DNA of 64,000 nt from CBDHEY01 sp965262305 (GTDB lineage: Bacteria > Pseudomonadota > Gammaproteobacteria > Pseudomonadales > Cellvibrionaceae). Shown piece by piece: positions 16,345-25,426 of the stretch (its first letter is position 1; each line of letters begins with the position of its first letter). Position numbers and translations under genes: made by a program. The stretch spans positions 1,488,001-1,552,000 of the forward strand of contig CBDHEY010000002.1 in assembly GCA_965262305.1 (NCBI GenBank). The letters run 5' to 3'. The notes beneath the pieces were generated by a model, which saw nothing but the letters and a program-made list of their open reading frames with translations, was not told where the DNA came from and did no database searches.

Positions 16345-17073
16345 ATGAGCGAATACATACGCTCTATCGATTATAAAACTGAACTCAGCTCGGGTGCGCA
16401 TTGGTCAATACGGGCTAGGCGCGGTACTTTTATGCGCTTAACGGACCTTACCGGCGGCGCTAATGTTGGCATGTTGTTTTACAACCCAGAAGATCTTTTA
16501 GAGCGTTATAACGCGCCAGATACACTGAAGTGTCAACACACCTTTAAGCTTACCAAAGGCAATTGCTTGTATTCTGATATGGGGCGTATTTTCGCGTCTA
16601 TTGTAGAAGACGATTTGGGCTGGCACGAGACTGTGGCGGGTAATTCACGCGCCGAGCATGTTGAAGCGCAGTGGGGTAAACGGGATTATCAGAATGATCG
16701 TAACAAGTGGAAACAAAATGGTCATGACTCTTTTTTGGTCGAGTTAGGTAAATACGGGCTTGGGCCTGCTGATTTGGCGGCTAACCTTAACTGGTTTAGC
16801 AAAATTGAAATTTCAGAAGAGGGCAGTATGGTGTTAACCGAAGGTCACAGTCAGGCTGGAAATGCTGTGATGCTGCGTTTTGAAATGGATACACTGGTGT
16901 TATTGCATACGTGTCCGCACCCATTGGATAAATCAAGCGAGTATCCGCGTACCAAAGTTCAGGTGGAATTAGGTGTGGCGGAAACCGTTAATGACGACGA
17001 CTATTGCAAAAATTTCCGTCCTGAAAACGGGCGTGGTTTTAAAAATAATGCCCTTTACCATATTGGTCTTTAG
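16345..17073 (+). CDS. DUF1989 / urea carboxylase-associated protein, putative carboxyguanidine deiminase subunit
   Basis: 242 residues; ATG 16345 has TAGGAG 8 bases upstream. DUF1989 signature regions: RLTDLTGGANVGMLFYNPED, DMGRIFASIVEDDLGWHET, NLNWFSKIEIS and LLHTCPHPLD. This is the UAAP2-type paralogue; together with the next gene it corresponds to the two-subunit carboxyguanidine deiminase that converts carboxyguanidine toward allophanate and ammonia in guanidine use. The riboswitch directly upstream strongly supports a guanidine role. The usual partners, guanidine (urea) carboxylase and allophanate hydrolase, are not in the window. Confidence 0.88.
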   Translation: MSEYIRSIDYKTELSSGAHWSIRARRGTFMRLTDLTGGANVGMLFYNPEDLLERYNAPDTLKCQHTFKLTKGNCLYSDMGRIFASIVEDDLGWHETVAGNSRAEHVEAQWGKRDYQNDRNKWKQNGHDSFLVELGKYGLGPADLAANLNWFSKIEISEEGSMVLTEGHSQAGNAVMLRFEMDTLVLLHTCPHPLDKSSEYPRTKVQVELGVAETVNDDDYCKNFRPENGRGFKNNALYHIGL

Positions 17074-17091
17074 CCGGGAGGAGTAGAAAAG

Positions 17092-17733
17092 ATGTTGAGA
17101 GAATCAAACTTAAATCCAGACAATGCTGTGACACGTGACGTGATTGATTCTGGTGACTATTGGCTTGGTAAGGTACAAAAAGGGCAAACCTTTCGAATTT
17201 TGGACCTCGAAGGCAATCAGGCGGCTGACATTTTATTTTATAACGCGAACAACCCGGAAGAACGTTACAGTGCTATGGACACTATTCGTGAACAAGGCAA
17301 TGTTTATCTTACGACTGGCACCCAATTGCGCACCAATGAAAACAATGTGATGCTAGAAATTGTAGCCGACACCTGTGGTCGACACGACACCCTTGGTGGT
17401 GCCTGTGCAACCGAGAGTAATACGGTTCGTTACGATTTAGAAAAACGCAGTATGCATGCCTGTCGTGATAGCTGGATGCTTGCGGTTAATAAGTATCCTG
17501 AGTTCGGTCTGAGCAAGCGCGATATTACACACAATATTAACTTTTTTATGAACGTGCCTATTACCGCTGAAGGGGGCTTAACGTTCGAGGATGGTATATC
17601 CGGCGCCGGTAAGTATGTCGAATTAAAAGCAGAGATGGATGTGACCATACTGATTTCGAACTGTCCGCAATTAAACAACCCGTGTAACGGTTACAACCCC
17701 ACACCCATTGAGTTTATTGTTTGGGATGCCTAG
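17092..17733 (+). CDS. DUF1989 / urea carboxylase-associated protein, second putative carboxyguanidine deiminase subunit
   Basis: 213 residues, ATG 17092 with GGGAGGAG just upstream, 18 bases after the preceding stop. DUF1989 features: ILDLEGNQAADILFYN, ADTCGRHDTLGGACATESN with the cysteine/histidine cluster thought to hold a metal, NINFFMNVPI and ISNCPQLNNPC. This is the UAAP1-type paralogue, distinct from its neighbour, so the two are likely subunits of one enzyme. Co-transcribed from the guanidine-I riboswitch. Amidohydrolase activity on carboxyguanidine is inferred from the family, not from direct evidence here. Confidence 0.9.
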   Translation: MLRESNLNPDNAVTRDVIDSGDYWLGKVQKGQTFRILDLEGNQAADILFYNANNPEERYSAMDTIREQGNVYLTTGTQLRTNENNVMLEIVADTCGRHDTLGGACATESNTVRYDLEKRSMHACRDSWMLAVNKYPEFGLSKRDITHNINFFMNVPITAEGGLTFEDGISGAGKYVELKAEMDVTILISNCPQLNNPCNGYNPTPIEFIVWDA

Positions 17734-17852
17734 GGCATCGCTCCCTCTTAAGTGAATTAAAGCGAATTTAATTTGTCGAATAAGATCTGCAAATAGTTAG
17801 ACAAGGAATGTCACGGTTAGGTCTAAAATTCGAGGATAGGAGCCAATTCGTT

Positions 17853-18759
17853 ATGAGCAATCTAATAAAGAGTGTCGCCATTACCGGCGGCACACACGGA
17901 AATGAGTTAACCGGTGTCCATTTGACTCAGCATTGGCTAGCGCAACCAAATGAAGTCGCGCGGGAGAGTTTTGCTACAGAATTGCATATCGCTAACCCTT
18001 CTGCGGTTGAAGCCAACAAGCGTTATATTGACCAAGATTTAAACCGACAATTTCATATTGATGATTTAAACAATCCTGAGTTAATCGGTCTTGAGCAGCA
18101 ACAAGCGAAATCTCTCAATAAATTATTAGGGCCAAAGGAAGATCCAAGAGTCGATTTTGTCATTGATTTACATACCACAACGGCAAACATGGGCATGTCA
18201 TTGGTGTTTAATTCAAATGACCCGTCTGGTGACAGGAATGGCTTTTTACATTAAAGAGAAAATGCCTCATGCCACTTTATTTCACAACCCGACGGATACT
18301 CGCCTAGAAGATAACTTTCTTACGTCAATAGGACGTTTGAATGGATTTTTAATTGAGGTAGGTCCTATTGCACAGGGGTTATTAAATTACCATACCTACG
18401 CAGAAACACGTACAGCAGTTTTGCATGCATTGGATTATCTTGAGTTAAGCAATACACAACAGGTAATTTCTTTGCCAACTGAAATGGAAGCTTTTCGATT
18501 CATAAAAAAAATCCAACTGCCGAAAAATGCAAATGGTGAAATTGCTGCGATGGTGCATCCAGATTTGCAAGACAGAGATTATCAAGCGATCCATCCTGGT
18601 GACCCTTTGTTTATTACGCTATCGGGTGAAACCATTCCCTACGAGGGAGACTCGGTGGTGTATGGCGCGTTTATTAACGAGGCAGCCTATTATGACCAAA
18701 AAATTGGCTTGAGTTTTATGGAGAAAATTCATATTACGTTAGATGAGAATTGCTTGTAG
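17853..18759 (+). pseudogene. Aspartoacylase / AstE-AspA family metallohydrolase, frameshifted
   Basis: Start ATG 17853 (MSNLIKSVAITGG) follows a good ribosome-binding site (AGGATAGGAG). Zinc and substrate motifs are present in the first part: GGTHGNELTG, DLNRQF, DLHTTTANMG. The frame breaks around 18225-18240: the first frame hits a stop at 18254, while the rest (MAFYIKEKMPHATLF...IGRLNGFLIEVGP...) continues in the +1 frame to 18759. A single base insertion in GGTGACAGGAATGG explains it. The intact enzyme would be about 300 residues, hydrolysing N-acetylaspartate-like amides. Whether the lesion is genuine or a sequencing error cannot be decided here. Confidence 0.85.
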
Positions 18760-18797
18760 CCATTGCACTGTTAGTGATTGGCGAAAAAGGTTTTAAA

Positions 18798-19136
18798 ATG
18801 AATGAAATAAGTTGGGACGATTTTCAGAAAATTGAATTAAGAGTGGGAACGATCATTGACGTCGAAGATTTTCCAGAAGCGAGAAAACCTGCTTACAAAT
18901 TGAAAATTGATTTTGGCAATGAGATAGGTATTAAAAAATCGAGCGCGCAAATTACTGATCTTTATAATCGAGATTCATTAATCGGAAAGCAGGTGGTGGG
19001 CGTTGTAAATTTTCCACCTAAACAAATTGGACCTATTGTTTCCGAGTGCTTGGTAACCGGTTTTTACAAGGAAGATGGCAGTGTGGTTTTGGCTGTGCCC
19101 GACAGTCAAATCAAAAATGGTGCTAAACTCGCATGA
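18798..19136 (+). CDS. CsaA/YgjH-like tRNA-binding domain protein
   Basis: 112 residues from ATG 18798 (MNEISWDDFQKIELRVGTI); the upstream in-frame ATG at 18750 overlaps the previous gene and adds non-conserved residues. The whole protein is one OB-fold tRNA-binding domain, with the family hallmarks ELRVGTIIDVEDFPEARKP and VVGVVNFPPKQIGPI...SECLVTGF. Members bind tRNA or act as export-related chaperones (CsaA). It lies between the broken aspartoacylase gene and SelO, all on +. Confidence 0.9.
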   Translation: MNEISWDDFQKIELRVGTIIDVEDFPEARKPAYKLKIDFGNEIGIKKSSAQITDLYNRDSLIGKQVVGVVNFPPKQIGPIVSECLVTGFYKEDGSVVLAVPDSQIKNGAKLA

Positions 19137-19201
19137 TTAAAAATTCAAAAGACATTTTTGAAAATTTTAAAATTAATGAGTTAATTTAGGTTATTTGTAA
19201 T

Positions 19202-20905
19202 ATGACATATCCCTCTCATTCATCGCTTAAGAATAGTGTTTCGACGTTTGACGAGTTTGTGCAGCTCGCTGATTATTCTTTGATGAATAATTTAAACGCT
19301 GATCCAGAATCTAAAAGTAATGGAGTAGACCATCGTCCTCGCCAGGTTTTTTCCGGCCATTACGTACCGGTAAAACCTACACCACTTTCTGATCCAGAAT
19401 ATATCACCCATAGCCGTGCATTTTTTAACGAGCTTGGATTGAGTGACGAACTCGCATTAGATGCAGAATTTGCGCGTGTGTTTTCTGGTGATTTGTCGCC
19501 GGCGCGTTCACCTATGCGTGACCTTGGTTGGGCGACTGGGTATGCACTTTCGATTTACGGTACTGAATATGTTCAACAATGTCCATTTGGTACAGGCAAT
19601 GGGTACGGAGACGGTCGCGCAATATCTGTATTTGAAGCAATCTTCAATGGCCAACGCTGGGAAATGCAATTAAAGGGTGGAGGCCAAACACCTTATTGTC
19701 GCGGTGGTGATGGACGCGCTGTATTGCGGTCAAGTGTGCGCGAATTTCTTGCTCAAGAGTATATGCATGCTTTGGGCGTGCCTAGCTCGCGATCGTTAAC
19801 ACTTTATGTTTCTAAATCTGAGACGGTCACGCGACCTTGGTATACAGAAGGTTCTCGCTACTCTGATCCTGACATTATGGTAGAAAACCCGGTCGCGATT
19901 TCTACTCGCGTTGCACCCTCGTTTTTGCGTGTTGGTCAACTAGAGTTGTTTGCCCGTCGTGCTCGTAGCCAAGCTCATGAAAACGCGCTACAAGAGCTAC
20001 GAATGATTTTTACGCATTTGATAGAACGAGAATATAAAAGCGATATTGATCAATCACAGACTTTTGAAGAGCAATTGATCGCATTGTCATCGCTATTTCG
20101 TGAGCGACTTACTTCGCTGATTGCGAATTGGCTTCGCGTGGGTTATTGCCAGGGGAATTTTAATAGCGACAACTGTGCCGCAGGTGGTTATACACTGGAT
20201 TATGGTCCATTTGGTTTTTGTGAAATCTTTGATATTGAATTTCAACCTTGGACAGGTGGTGGCGAGCATTTTGCGTTCTTTAACCAACCGGCTGCAGCGG
20301 AAGCAAATTTTCATATGTTTTGGACGGCGGTTCGACCTCTACTCGCTGAGAACGAAAAAGCCTTGGAACAGCTTGATCAAATTCGTCGAAGCTTCGCCGA
20401 AGTGATGCAAAATCATGTTGAAACTATGTGGGCCGCTAAACTTGGTTTAAGCGAGTTTGATTTGAATTTATTTAAAACGCTAATGCAGCTTATGATTCGA
20501 TCGGAGGTGGACTACACCATATTCTTTCGAGAGCTCTCCCATATACCTAACGATATCTCTGCATTAAAAAAGAGTTTTTATGTAAAAACATCGCAAGAAC
20601 TCGATGGCCAATGGCAATCTTGGCTAAAAAGTTGGCATGATCAAATCAATGATGGCACTGATATATCTTTAATATCAAAAAAAATGAAACAAGTTAACCC
20701 AAAATATACTTGGCGAGAATGGCTGATTGTTCCAGCTTATCAACAGGCAGCGCTGGGTGATTATACGCTAATTAAAGAACTTCAAGACGTGCTGAGCTCA
20801 CCTTATGATGAGCAATCGAAAGAAGTAGAAGATAAATACTATCGTTTAAAACCAAAAGAATACTTTAATGCCGGTGGAGTGTCACACTACAGTTGTTCGT
20901 CTTAA
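19202..20905 (+). CDS. selO: Protein adenylyltransferase SelO family (pseudokinase fold, YdiU-like)
   Basis: 567 residues, slightly longer than E. coli YdiU. Visible hallmarks are YGTEYVQQCPFGTGNGYGDGRAI, the glycine-rich QLKGGGQTPYCRGGDGRAVLRSS stretch, RVAPSFLRVGQLE, and the catalytic loop region GNFNSDNCAAGG...LDYGPFGF with the metal-binding Asn/Asp. SelO transfers AMP to Ser/Thr/Tyr of proteins in redox stress. It carries an N-terminal extension relative to the short form, and lacks a C-terminal selenocysteine/cysteine motif except for a terminal ...HYSCSS cysteine. Start ATG 19202 is the first after a stop-rich leader. Confidence 0.93.
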   Translation: MTYPSHSSLKNSVSTFDEFVQLADYSLMNNLNADPESKSNGVDHRPRQVFSGHYVPVKPTPLSDPEYITHSRAFFNELGLSDELALDAEFARVFSGDLSPARSPMRDLGWATGYALSIYGTEYVQQCPFGTGNGYGDGRAISVFEAIFNGQRWEMQLKGGGQTPYCRGGDGRAVLRSSVREFLAQEYMHALGVPSSRSLTLYVSKSETVTRPWYTEGSRYSDPDIMVENPVAISTRVAPSFLRVGQLELFARRARSQAHENALQELRMIFTHLIEREYKSDIDQSQTFEEQLIALSSLFRERLTSLIANWLRVGYCQGNFNSDNCAAGGYTLDYGPFGFCEIFDIEFQPWTGGGEHFAFFNQPAAAEANFHMFWTAVRPLLAENEKALEQLDQIRRSFAEVMQNHVETMWAAKLGLSEFDLNLFKTLMQLMIRSEVDYTIFFRELSHIPNDISALKKSFYVKTSQELDGQWQSWLKSWHDQINDGTDISLISKKMKQVNPKYTWREWLIVPAYQQAALGDYTLIKELQDVLSSPYDEQSKEVEDKYYRLKPKEYFNAGGVSHYSCSS

Positions 20906-20907
20906 TC

Positions 20908-21135
20908 TCATTCAAGCATCACAAGTTCTTTTGCAACATCAGAAATACTGTCCCAGTTTTCCACTAACTCTGCTAAGCACTTGTGGCACAAGCAGCCATC
21001 CCACTTTTCTGCCAGGTAAGCGACTTGATATCGAGACAGTCTAATGTCGCTGCAATGGCAGACCAAAGGTGATCCCAGTTTGCACTCAAACAATTCCCCG
21101 CAGCTGGGGCAGGGTATTAACTGATGTTTATTCAT
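20908..21135 (-). CDS. Small cysteine-rich (CWC-like) zinc-ribbon protein
   Basis: 75 residues with nine cysteines in CPSCGELFEC, CHC, and CLCHKC arrangements, matching the cysteine-rich CWC family of small predicted zinc-binding proteins; in this family the WDGCLCHKCL segment is characteristic. It sits 2 bases downstream of the M17 aminopeptidase stop on the same strand, so it is the distal gene of that unit. Function not known; metal binding is inferred from the cysteines. Confidence 0.85.
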   Translation of the reverse strand: MNKHQLIPCPSCGELFECKLGSPLVCHCSDIRLSRYQVAYLAEKWDGCLCHKCLAELVENWDSISDVAKELVMLE

Positions 21136-21137
21136 TA

Positions 21138-22496
21138 TTATTTTGATGAATAACGTTTTTCCAATGTTTTGAACACTGCTCGTATACCCATAGCTTCTCC
21201 ACCTTTTGGTCGACCGGGTCGAGCACGATCATTCCAAGCACCAACATCAAAGTGAACCCAAGAACTGTCTTCAACAAATTTTTGTAGATAGAGTGCGGCG
21301 GTGATTGAACCACCCATCCCTGTGGGAGCGCAGTTGACTAAATCTGATATCGAGCCTTTCATGTAAGACGCATAGGGTTGATGCAAGGGTAAGCGCCAAA
21401 CACAGTCTTCTTCTGCTTCTCCAAAGGCCATTAAATCTGATGCAAATTCATTATCGGTACTATAAAAACCGGGTAATTCTAGACCTAGAGCAACACGTGC
21501 CGCGCCGGTGAGCGTAGCAAAATCAATGATTAAATCTGGTTTGTCATCATCTGCCAAAGCTAGTGCATCGCATAATACCAAGCGACCCTCTGCATCCGTG
21601 TTATCGATTTCCACGGTCAAGCCTTTGCGTGTGGTGACGATGTCTCCAGGTCTAAAGGCATTACCGGATACCGCATTTTCAACAGCGGGTACAAGTACTC
21701 TTAAATTCACTGGTAAAGACTTAGCCATAATCATGGCAGCCAAGCCAATAACATGTGCTGCACCACCCATATCCTTTTTCATTAGACGCATTCCCGACGA
21801 CGGTTTTAAATCTAAACCACCACTATCAAAACACACGCCTTTTCCAACTAAACAGAGTTTTGGTGCGGATTCGTCACCCCAGTTAAGTTCTAACAGACGT
21901 GGTGCATGTTCCGATGCGCGCCCCACCATATGGATTGTTGGAAAATTTTCGCTTAGTAAATCATCGCCAACAATTTCTGAAAATTGCGCATCAAATTCAC
22001 TTGCAAGCGTCTGCATAGTTTTTGAAAGTTGCTCGGGCATCATATCGCCGGCAGGCGTATTCACTAGATCTCTGGTTAACACAACACCTTTTGCAAGCGC
22101 AGTCACATGATTAACAATGGCTTCATCATCAATATAAAGTGTTGCGCGGTCAACGCTATCTTTTTTGTATTCGGTAAATTGATACTGACCGAGTACCCAA
22201 CCTAGTGAAGCCGCAGCTAAAAAATCGGAATCTCCTTCGAGATAGAAGGGCCCCTGGGGCAATGCGGTTGCCAGATCTGATAATTGCCATACCGAATGTG
22301 AATCCTCTACGACTGCAATGACTTTATTCAACTGGCCATCCTGGTTGGGAATGAGACAATGCCCTTTGCCTTTGAAACCTGAGTGTGTCAACCAGTTGCG
22401 AACAAGGTCTGACTCCTGTGATAACCATTGGTCGTAGTTATCTTTTTTGATAATTTCTATAGGGTGGCCTTCGCGACCGCAAGCTAGATTAAACAT
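21138..22496 (-). CDS. M17-family leucyl aminopeptidase (PepA/PepB-like)
   Basis: 452 residues. The C-terminal catalytic domain contains GKGVCFDSGGLDLKP, KKDMGGAA and the diagnostic NTDAEGRLVL, which supply the two-metal site and catalytic Lys/Arg. The N-terminal domain (about 1-130) is short and divergent, as in the shorter M17 enzymes. Cleaves N-terminal residues from peptides in the cytoplasm. Start ATG 22496 is followed by MFNLACGREG. The CWC-like gene follows within 2 bases. Confidence 0.93.
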   Translation of the reverse strand: MFNLACGREGHPIEIIKKDNYDQWLSQESDLVRNWLTHSGFKGKGHCLIPNQDGQLNKVIAVVEDSHSVWQLSDLATALPQGPFYLEGDSDFLAAASLGWVLGQYQFTEYKKDSVDRATLYIDDEAIVNHVTALAKGVVLTRDLVNTPAGDMMPEQLSKTMQTLASEFDAQFSEIVGDDLLSENFPTIHMVGRASEHAPRLLELNWGDESAPKLCLVGKGVCFDSGGLDLKPSSGMRLMKKDMGGAAHVIGLAAMIMAKSLPVNLRVLVPAVENAVSGNAFRPGDIVTTRKGLTVEIDNTDAEGRLVLCDALALADDDKPDLIIDFATLTGAARVALGLELPGFYSTDNEFASDLMAFGEAEEDCVWRLPLHQPYASYMKGSISDLVNCAPTGMGGSITAALYLQKFVEDSSWVHFDVGAWNDRARPGRPKGGEAMGIRAVFKTLEKRYSSK

Positions 22497-22675
22497 GATG
22501 ACTCCTTTAGATACTTAATACTTATTCTAAAGCCTTAACAGAGATGAGCAAATTTCTTATAAAAATCGTCTATATATTAGGCTGGTAGTTGGCCTTTTTA
22601 CGTTGTCAGATATTTTTGAGACTATATTTGATTAACTTTAAAATTGACTTAATAAATTCCAAACGAGGAAATGCC

Positions 22676-23446
22676 ATGTGTGAGCTCTTGGCAATGAGCG
22701 CTAATGTACCGACAGATATTTGTTTTAGCTTTACTGGTTTGCTGCAACGTGGCGGTGCAACGGGGCCCCATAGTGATGGATGGGGTTTAGTATTTTACGA
22801 AAAGGGTGGTGTACGTGAGTTCAAGGATCCATTACCCAGCTCGGAGTCATCCATAGCTCGCTTTTTACAAGACTATTCGATCAAAAGCCATATTGTTGTC
22901 TCTCATATACGACAAGCCAATGTTGGAGAAGTGTCGCTCGCAAATACGCATCCCTTTCAGCGTGAACTCTGGGGTAAATTATGGACTTTCGCACATAATG
23001 GTCAGATTAATGATTATCGGAAATTTACCTTGTCTCGTTTTCGTCCGATTGGAAATACGGATAGCGAACATCTTTTTTGCTGGCTAATGGGAGAGATGGA
23101 TAAGCATTTTGCCTCTGAACCGTCTCTTGAAGACTGGTGCGCTTTTATTCATGAACGTTGTTTACGCCTGCACGAATCGGGGATAGCGAATATCTTGTTG
23201 AGTGATGGCAGCGCGCTCTTTTCATTTTGCTCAAGCAAGTTGTGTTGGATAACGCGTAAAGCACCCTTTGGAACCGCTCGGCTAACCGATGCAGATATTT
23301 CAATCGATTTTTCTAAGGTGACTAAGGCAAATGATGTGGTGAGTATTATCGCGACTGAATCATTGACAGTAAATGAAGATTGGCAACATATGCAACCTGG
23401 AGATTACTGTGTTTTTGTGGACGGAGAGCTGATCAATTTGCCATAG
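22676..23446 (+). CDS. Class II glutamine amidotransferase (YafJ/DUG3-like)
   Basis: 256 residues. ATG 22676 is chosen over the outer start because removal of the initiator Met exposes Cys2 (M-CELLAMSAN), the N-terminal nucleophile of class II (Ntn) amidotransferases; AACGAGG lies just upstream. Further motifs are GPHSDGWGL, SHIRQAN, NTHPF, and FAHNGQI with the oxyanion Asn-Gly. Hydrolyses gamma-glutamyl amides; the physiological substrate in YafJ proteins is unknown. Single gene, divergent from the aminopeptidase. Confidence 0.92.
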   Translation: MCELLAMSANVPTDICFSFTGLLQRGGATGPHSDGWGLVFYEKGGVREFKDPLPSSESSIARFLQDYSIKSHIVVSHIRQANVGEVSLANTHPFQRELWGKLWTFAHNGQINDYRKFTLSRFRPIGNTDSEHLFCWLMGEMDKHFASEPSLEDWCAFIHERCLRLHESGIANILLSDGSALFSFCSSKLCWITRKAPFGTARLTDADISIDFSKVTKANDVVSIIATESLTVNEDWQHMQPGDYCVFVDGELINLP

Positions 23447-23468
23447 TAAAAGAATATTATTGGTTTGA

Positions 23469-23852
23469 TCAATTATCTAGGATTTTTTTAATGAGGTAAT
23501 CTGCGGGTACTAAAGCAATTTTTCGATCTATTAACTTTCCTTCTTCATCGAAGATAAAGAGTTCAGCCGTACTGGCATTGTAACGCGCTTTAAAGTCATC
23601 TCCTCTAGGGTCTCCTACCTTTGCAATTAGAAAATTTGCTTTATCGCCTAAGTAACTTCGTGCTTCATTCATTTGCTCTGTTTGTCTGTTGCTGACGGAA
23701 AAATTCAAATCATACACAAACACGATAGACTTACTACCATTGCCTATTTCATCTAAATTCATATTAAAGCCCTTTGGCAAAGCTAAGACAATTGCGCCAA
23801 GGCACACCAAGCTGAAAACTACCCAAAAAATTTTACTATTTAATATTTTCAT
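23469..23852 (-). CDS. Membrane-anchored thioredoxin-fold-like protein
   Basis: 127 residues. An N-terminal hydrophobic anchor (about 8-26, IFWVVFSLVCLGAIVLAL) is followed by a domain with thioredoxin-like strand order (IVFVYDLNFS, FLIAKVGDP, AELFIFDEEGKLIDRKIALVPADYL). The CxxC is absent; the corresponding region reads SVSNRQ, so no disulfide chemistry is expected. Probably faces the periplasm. Convergent with the amidotransferase gene. Confidence 0.75.
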   Translation of the reverse strand: MKILNSKIFWVVFSLVCLGAIVLALPKGFNMNLDEIGNGSKSIVFVYDLNFSVSNRQTEQMNEARSYLGDKANFLIAKVGDPRGDDFKARYNASTAELFIFDEEGKLIDRKIALVPADYLIKKILDN

Positions 23853-23879
23853 TAGTATTAGAAATCTCTTTATCGATTG

Positions 23880-24187
23880 ATTACATTAAAATCAAAATCA
23901 CCATATACTTATTTGAGATGTAAATAAGTCAAAAATAAATCATTGATACGATTAACCACCGACATACTCTTAGTATTTTCTCTTGCTTTCATCTATTCAA
24001 ATAGCGAGTGGTATTAAAACCTATTGTCCAAAAATTACCTCTGGTTACACCCCTATCTTAGTTGGAAGTTATCCGTAAGCTCTACTAAGAGTCGAGACAT
24101 TCAGTTTTTCTTAGTTCAGCTGGATGGCTCAATTAATTCAGTTTAACTGATTGCAAATGTGTACGACCATCAGGTTATATATTGTCA
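23880..24187. other. AT-rich intergenic region
   Basis: About 310 bases, no gene seen. Contains the presumed promoter of the thioredoxin-like gene and the 3' end of the GST gene. Confidence 0.5.
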
Positions 24188-24874
24188 CTAAGGCTTACAA
24201 ACCTCTAGTCCTCGTTTTACGGCTGGTCGCTCTCCGACCAATTTTTGCCAACGGTGAAGATGAGTATATTCTTGAAATCGCACGGCGTCTTTCCCTTGGT
24301 AAAAATCAAATGCGGTAGTCCATCCATAGATTGCAATGTCTGCAATGCTATATTCTGTTCCAGAAATAAATTCATTTTTATCGAGTTGATCGTTTAACAC
24401 ACTTAAAAGTCGAATGGCTTCTTTGGTGTATCTCTCTTCTCCATAATTATCGGTTTTGTCTTTGGCGTACATATAGAAGTGACCAAATTGGCCAAACATG
24501 GGTCCGATATGCCCCACTTGGAAAAATAACCATTGAAGCGTTTGCCAACGGGTTTCTGGATCTTTACTTAAAAGCTGATTTGTTTTTTCGGCGAGATACA
24601 TCAATATCGCTCCAGATTCCATAAAAGCGATAGGTTGGTTATTTGGTCCATTAGGATCAATAATCGCCGGGATTTTAGAATTGGGATTAATTTTGATGAA
24701 GTCTTCTTTAAATTGATCATCCTTACCAATGTGAATCAAATGCGCATCATAGGGCAGGCCTATCTCCTCTAGCATGATACTCGCTTTAACACCATTAGGT
24801 GTTGCGAATGAATAAAGCTGAATTTGATCTGGGTGCTTTGCAGGCCAGGAAGATGGAAATTCGATGTCAGACAT
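24188..24874 (-). CDS. Glutathione S-transferase, Nu class (YfcG/YghU-like)
   Basis: 228 residues. N-terminal thioredoxin-like domain with SFATPNGVKASIMLEEIGLPY (the TPN motif that replaces the classical Tyr/Ser), NPNSKIPAI cis-proline loop and MESGAILMYLAEK glutathione-binding ESG motif; C-terminal all-helical domain. YfcG-like enzymes act as disulfide-bond reductases using two glutathiones. Stand-alone gene with its own promoter on the minus strand. Confidence 0.92.
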   Translation of the reverse strand: MSDIEFPSSWPAKHPDQIQLYSFATPNGVKASIMLEEIGLPYDAHLIHIGKDDQFKEDFIKINPNSKIPAIIDPNGPNNQPIAFMESGAILMYLAEKTNQLLSKDPETRWQTLQWLFFQVGHIGPMFGQFGHFYMYAKDKTDNYGEERYTKEAIRLLSVLNDQLDKNEFISGTEYSIADIAIYGWTTAFDFYQGKDAVRFQEYTHLHRWQKLVGERPAVKRGLEVCKP

Positions 24875-25426
24875 GTGTACCTCGTGAGGTTAAAAGTTAA
24901 TCTGTTTTGAGGATAAAAATTGATTCGACTTAAATCAAAACTATTAATAGCTCCAAGCTTTGTTTTAACTCATCACTGAATAATTCCTTCAGTTAGGTTT
25001 TCACTCTTTACATAAGTTCCTTTGATTTTTGGTAGGTTAATAGGTAAGCGCTGCCACCTTAAACCCTTAACACAGTGTGGATTCTTTTAGTGATCTAAAC
25101 ACCTAGAGTGTTGCGCCTAGCGTATAGGTTAATAGCATCACGAAACTTAAAAAGATCACTATTTAAAACATATACCACTTCTTTTGGTATGGATTAAAGC
25201 CCATTTTGTTTTGATTCTTCTAATGAAACACCAATAGAAAAATGCTTTATGGCACTTAAATTTGCATTTTTAGCCAAATTTAGTACAAATTACTTAAGTT
25301 GTTCACTTAAAATATTTCGCTATAACTAACATTTCGACATATAAGAAAAAGTTGTTCTAAACTTTAACTATACTCTTTTATGAATCTAAGTCAGGCCATT
25401 TCGGCTAACTACTATCTTTGAACTCT
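24875..25426. other. Intergenic region upstream of GST and hybrid kinase
   Basis: About 550 bases between divergent genes, so it should hold both promoters. The only structure seen is a 9-bp inverted repeat TAGTGATCT (25088-25096) / AGATCACTA (25153-25161) separated by 56 bases. It could be paired regulator sites or a long hairpin; no consensus could be assigned. Confidence 0.45.

Noticed and set aside
18157..18759. Separate gene in the second half of the aspartoacylase
   Set aside because: Its first about 30 residues are out-of-frame aspartoacylase sequence; from MAFYIKEK on it is the true C-terminal half, so it is one broken gene.
25088..25161. 9-bp inverted repeat upstream of the hybrid kinase as a terminator or attenuator
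   Set aside because: The 56-base loop and lack of a T-run make a terminator unlikely; kept only as a note in the intergenic entry.
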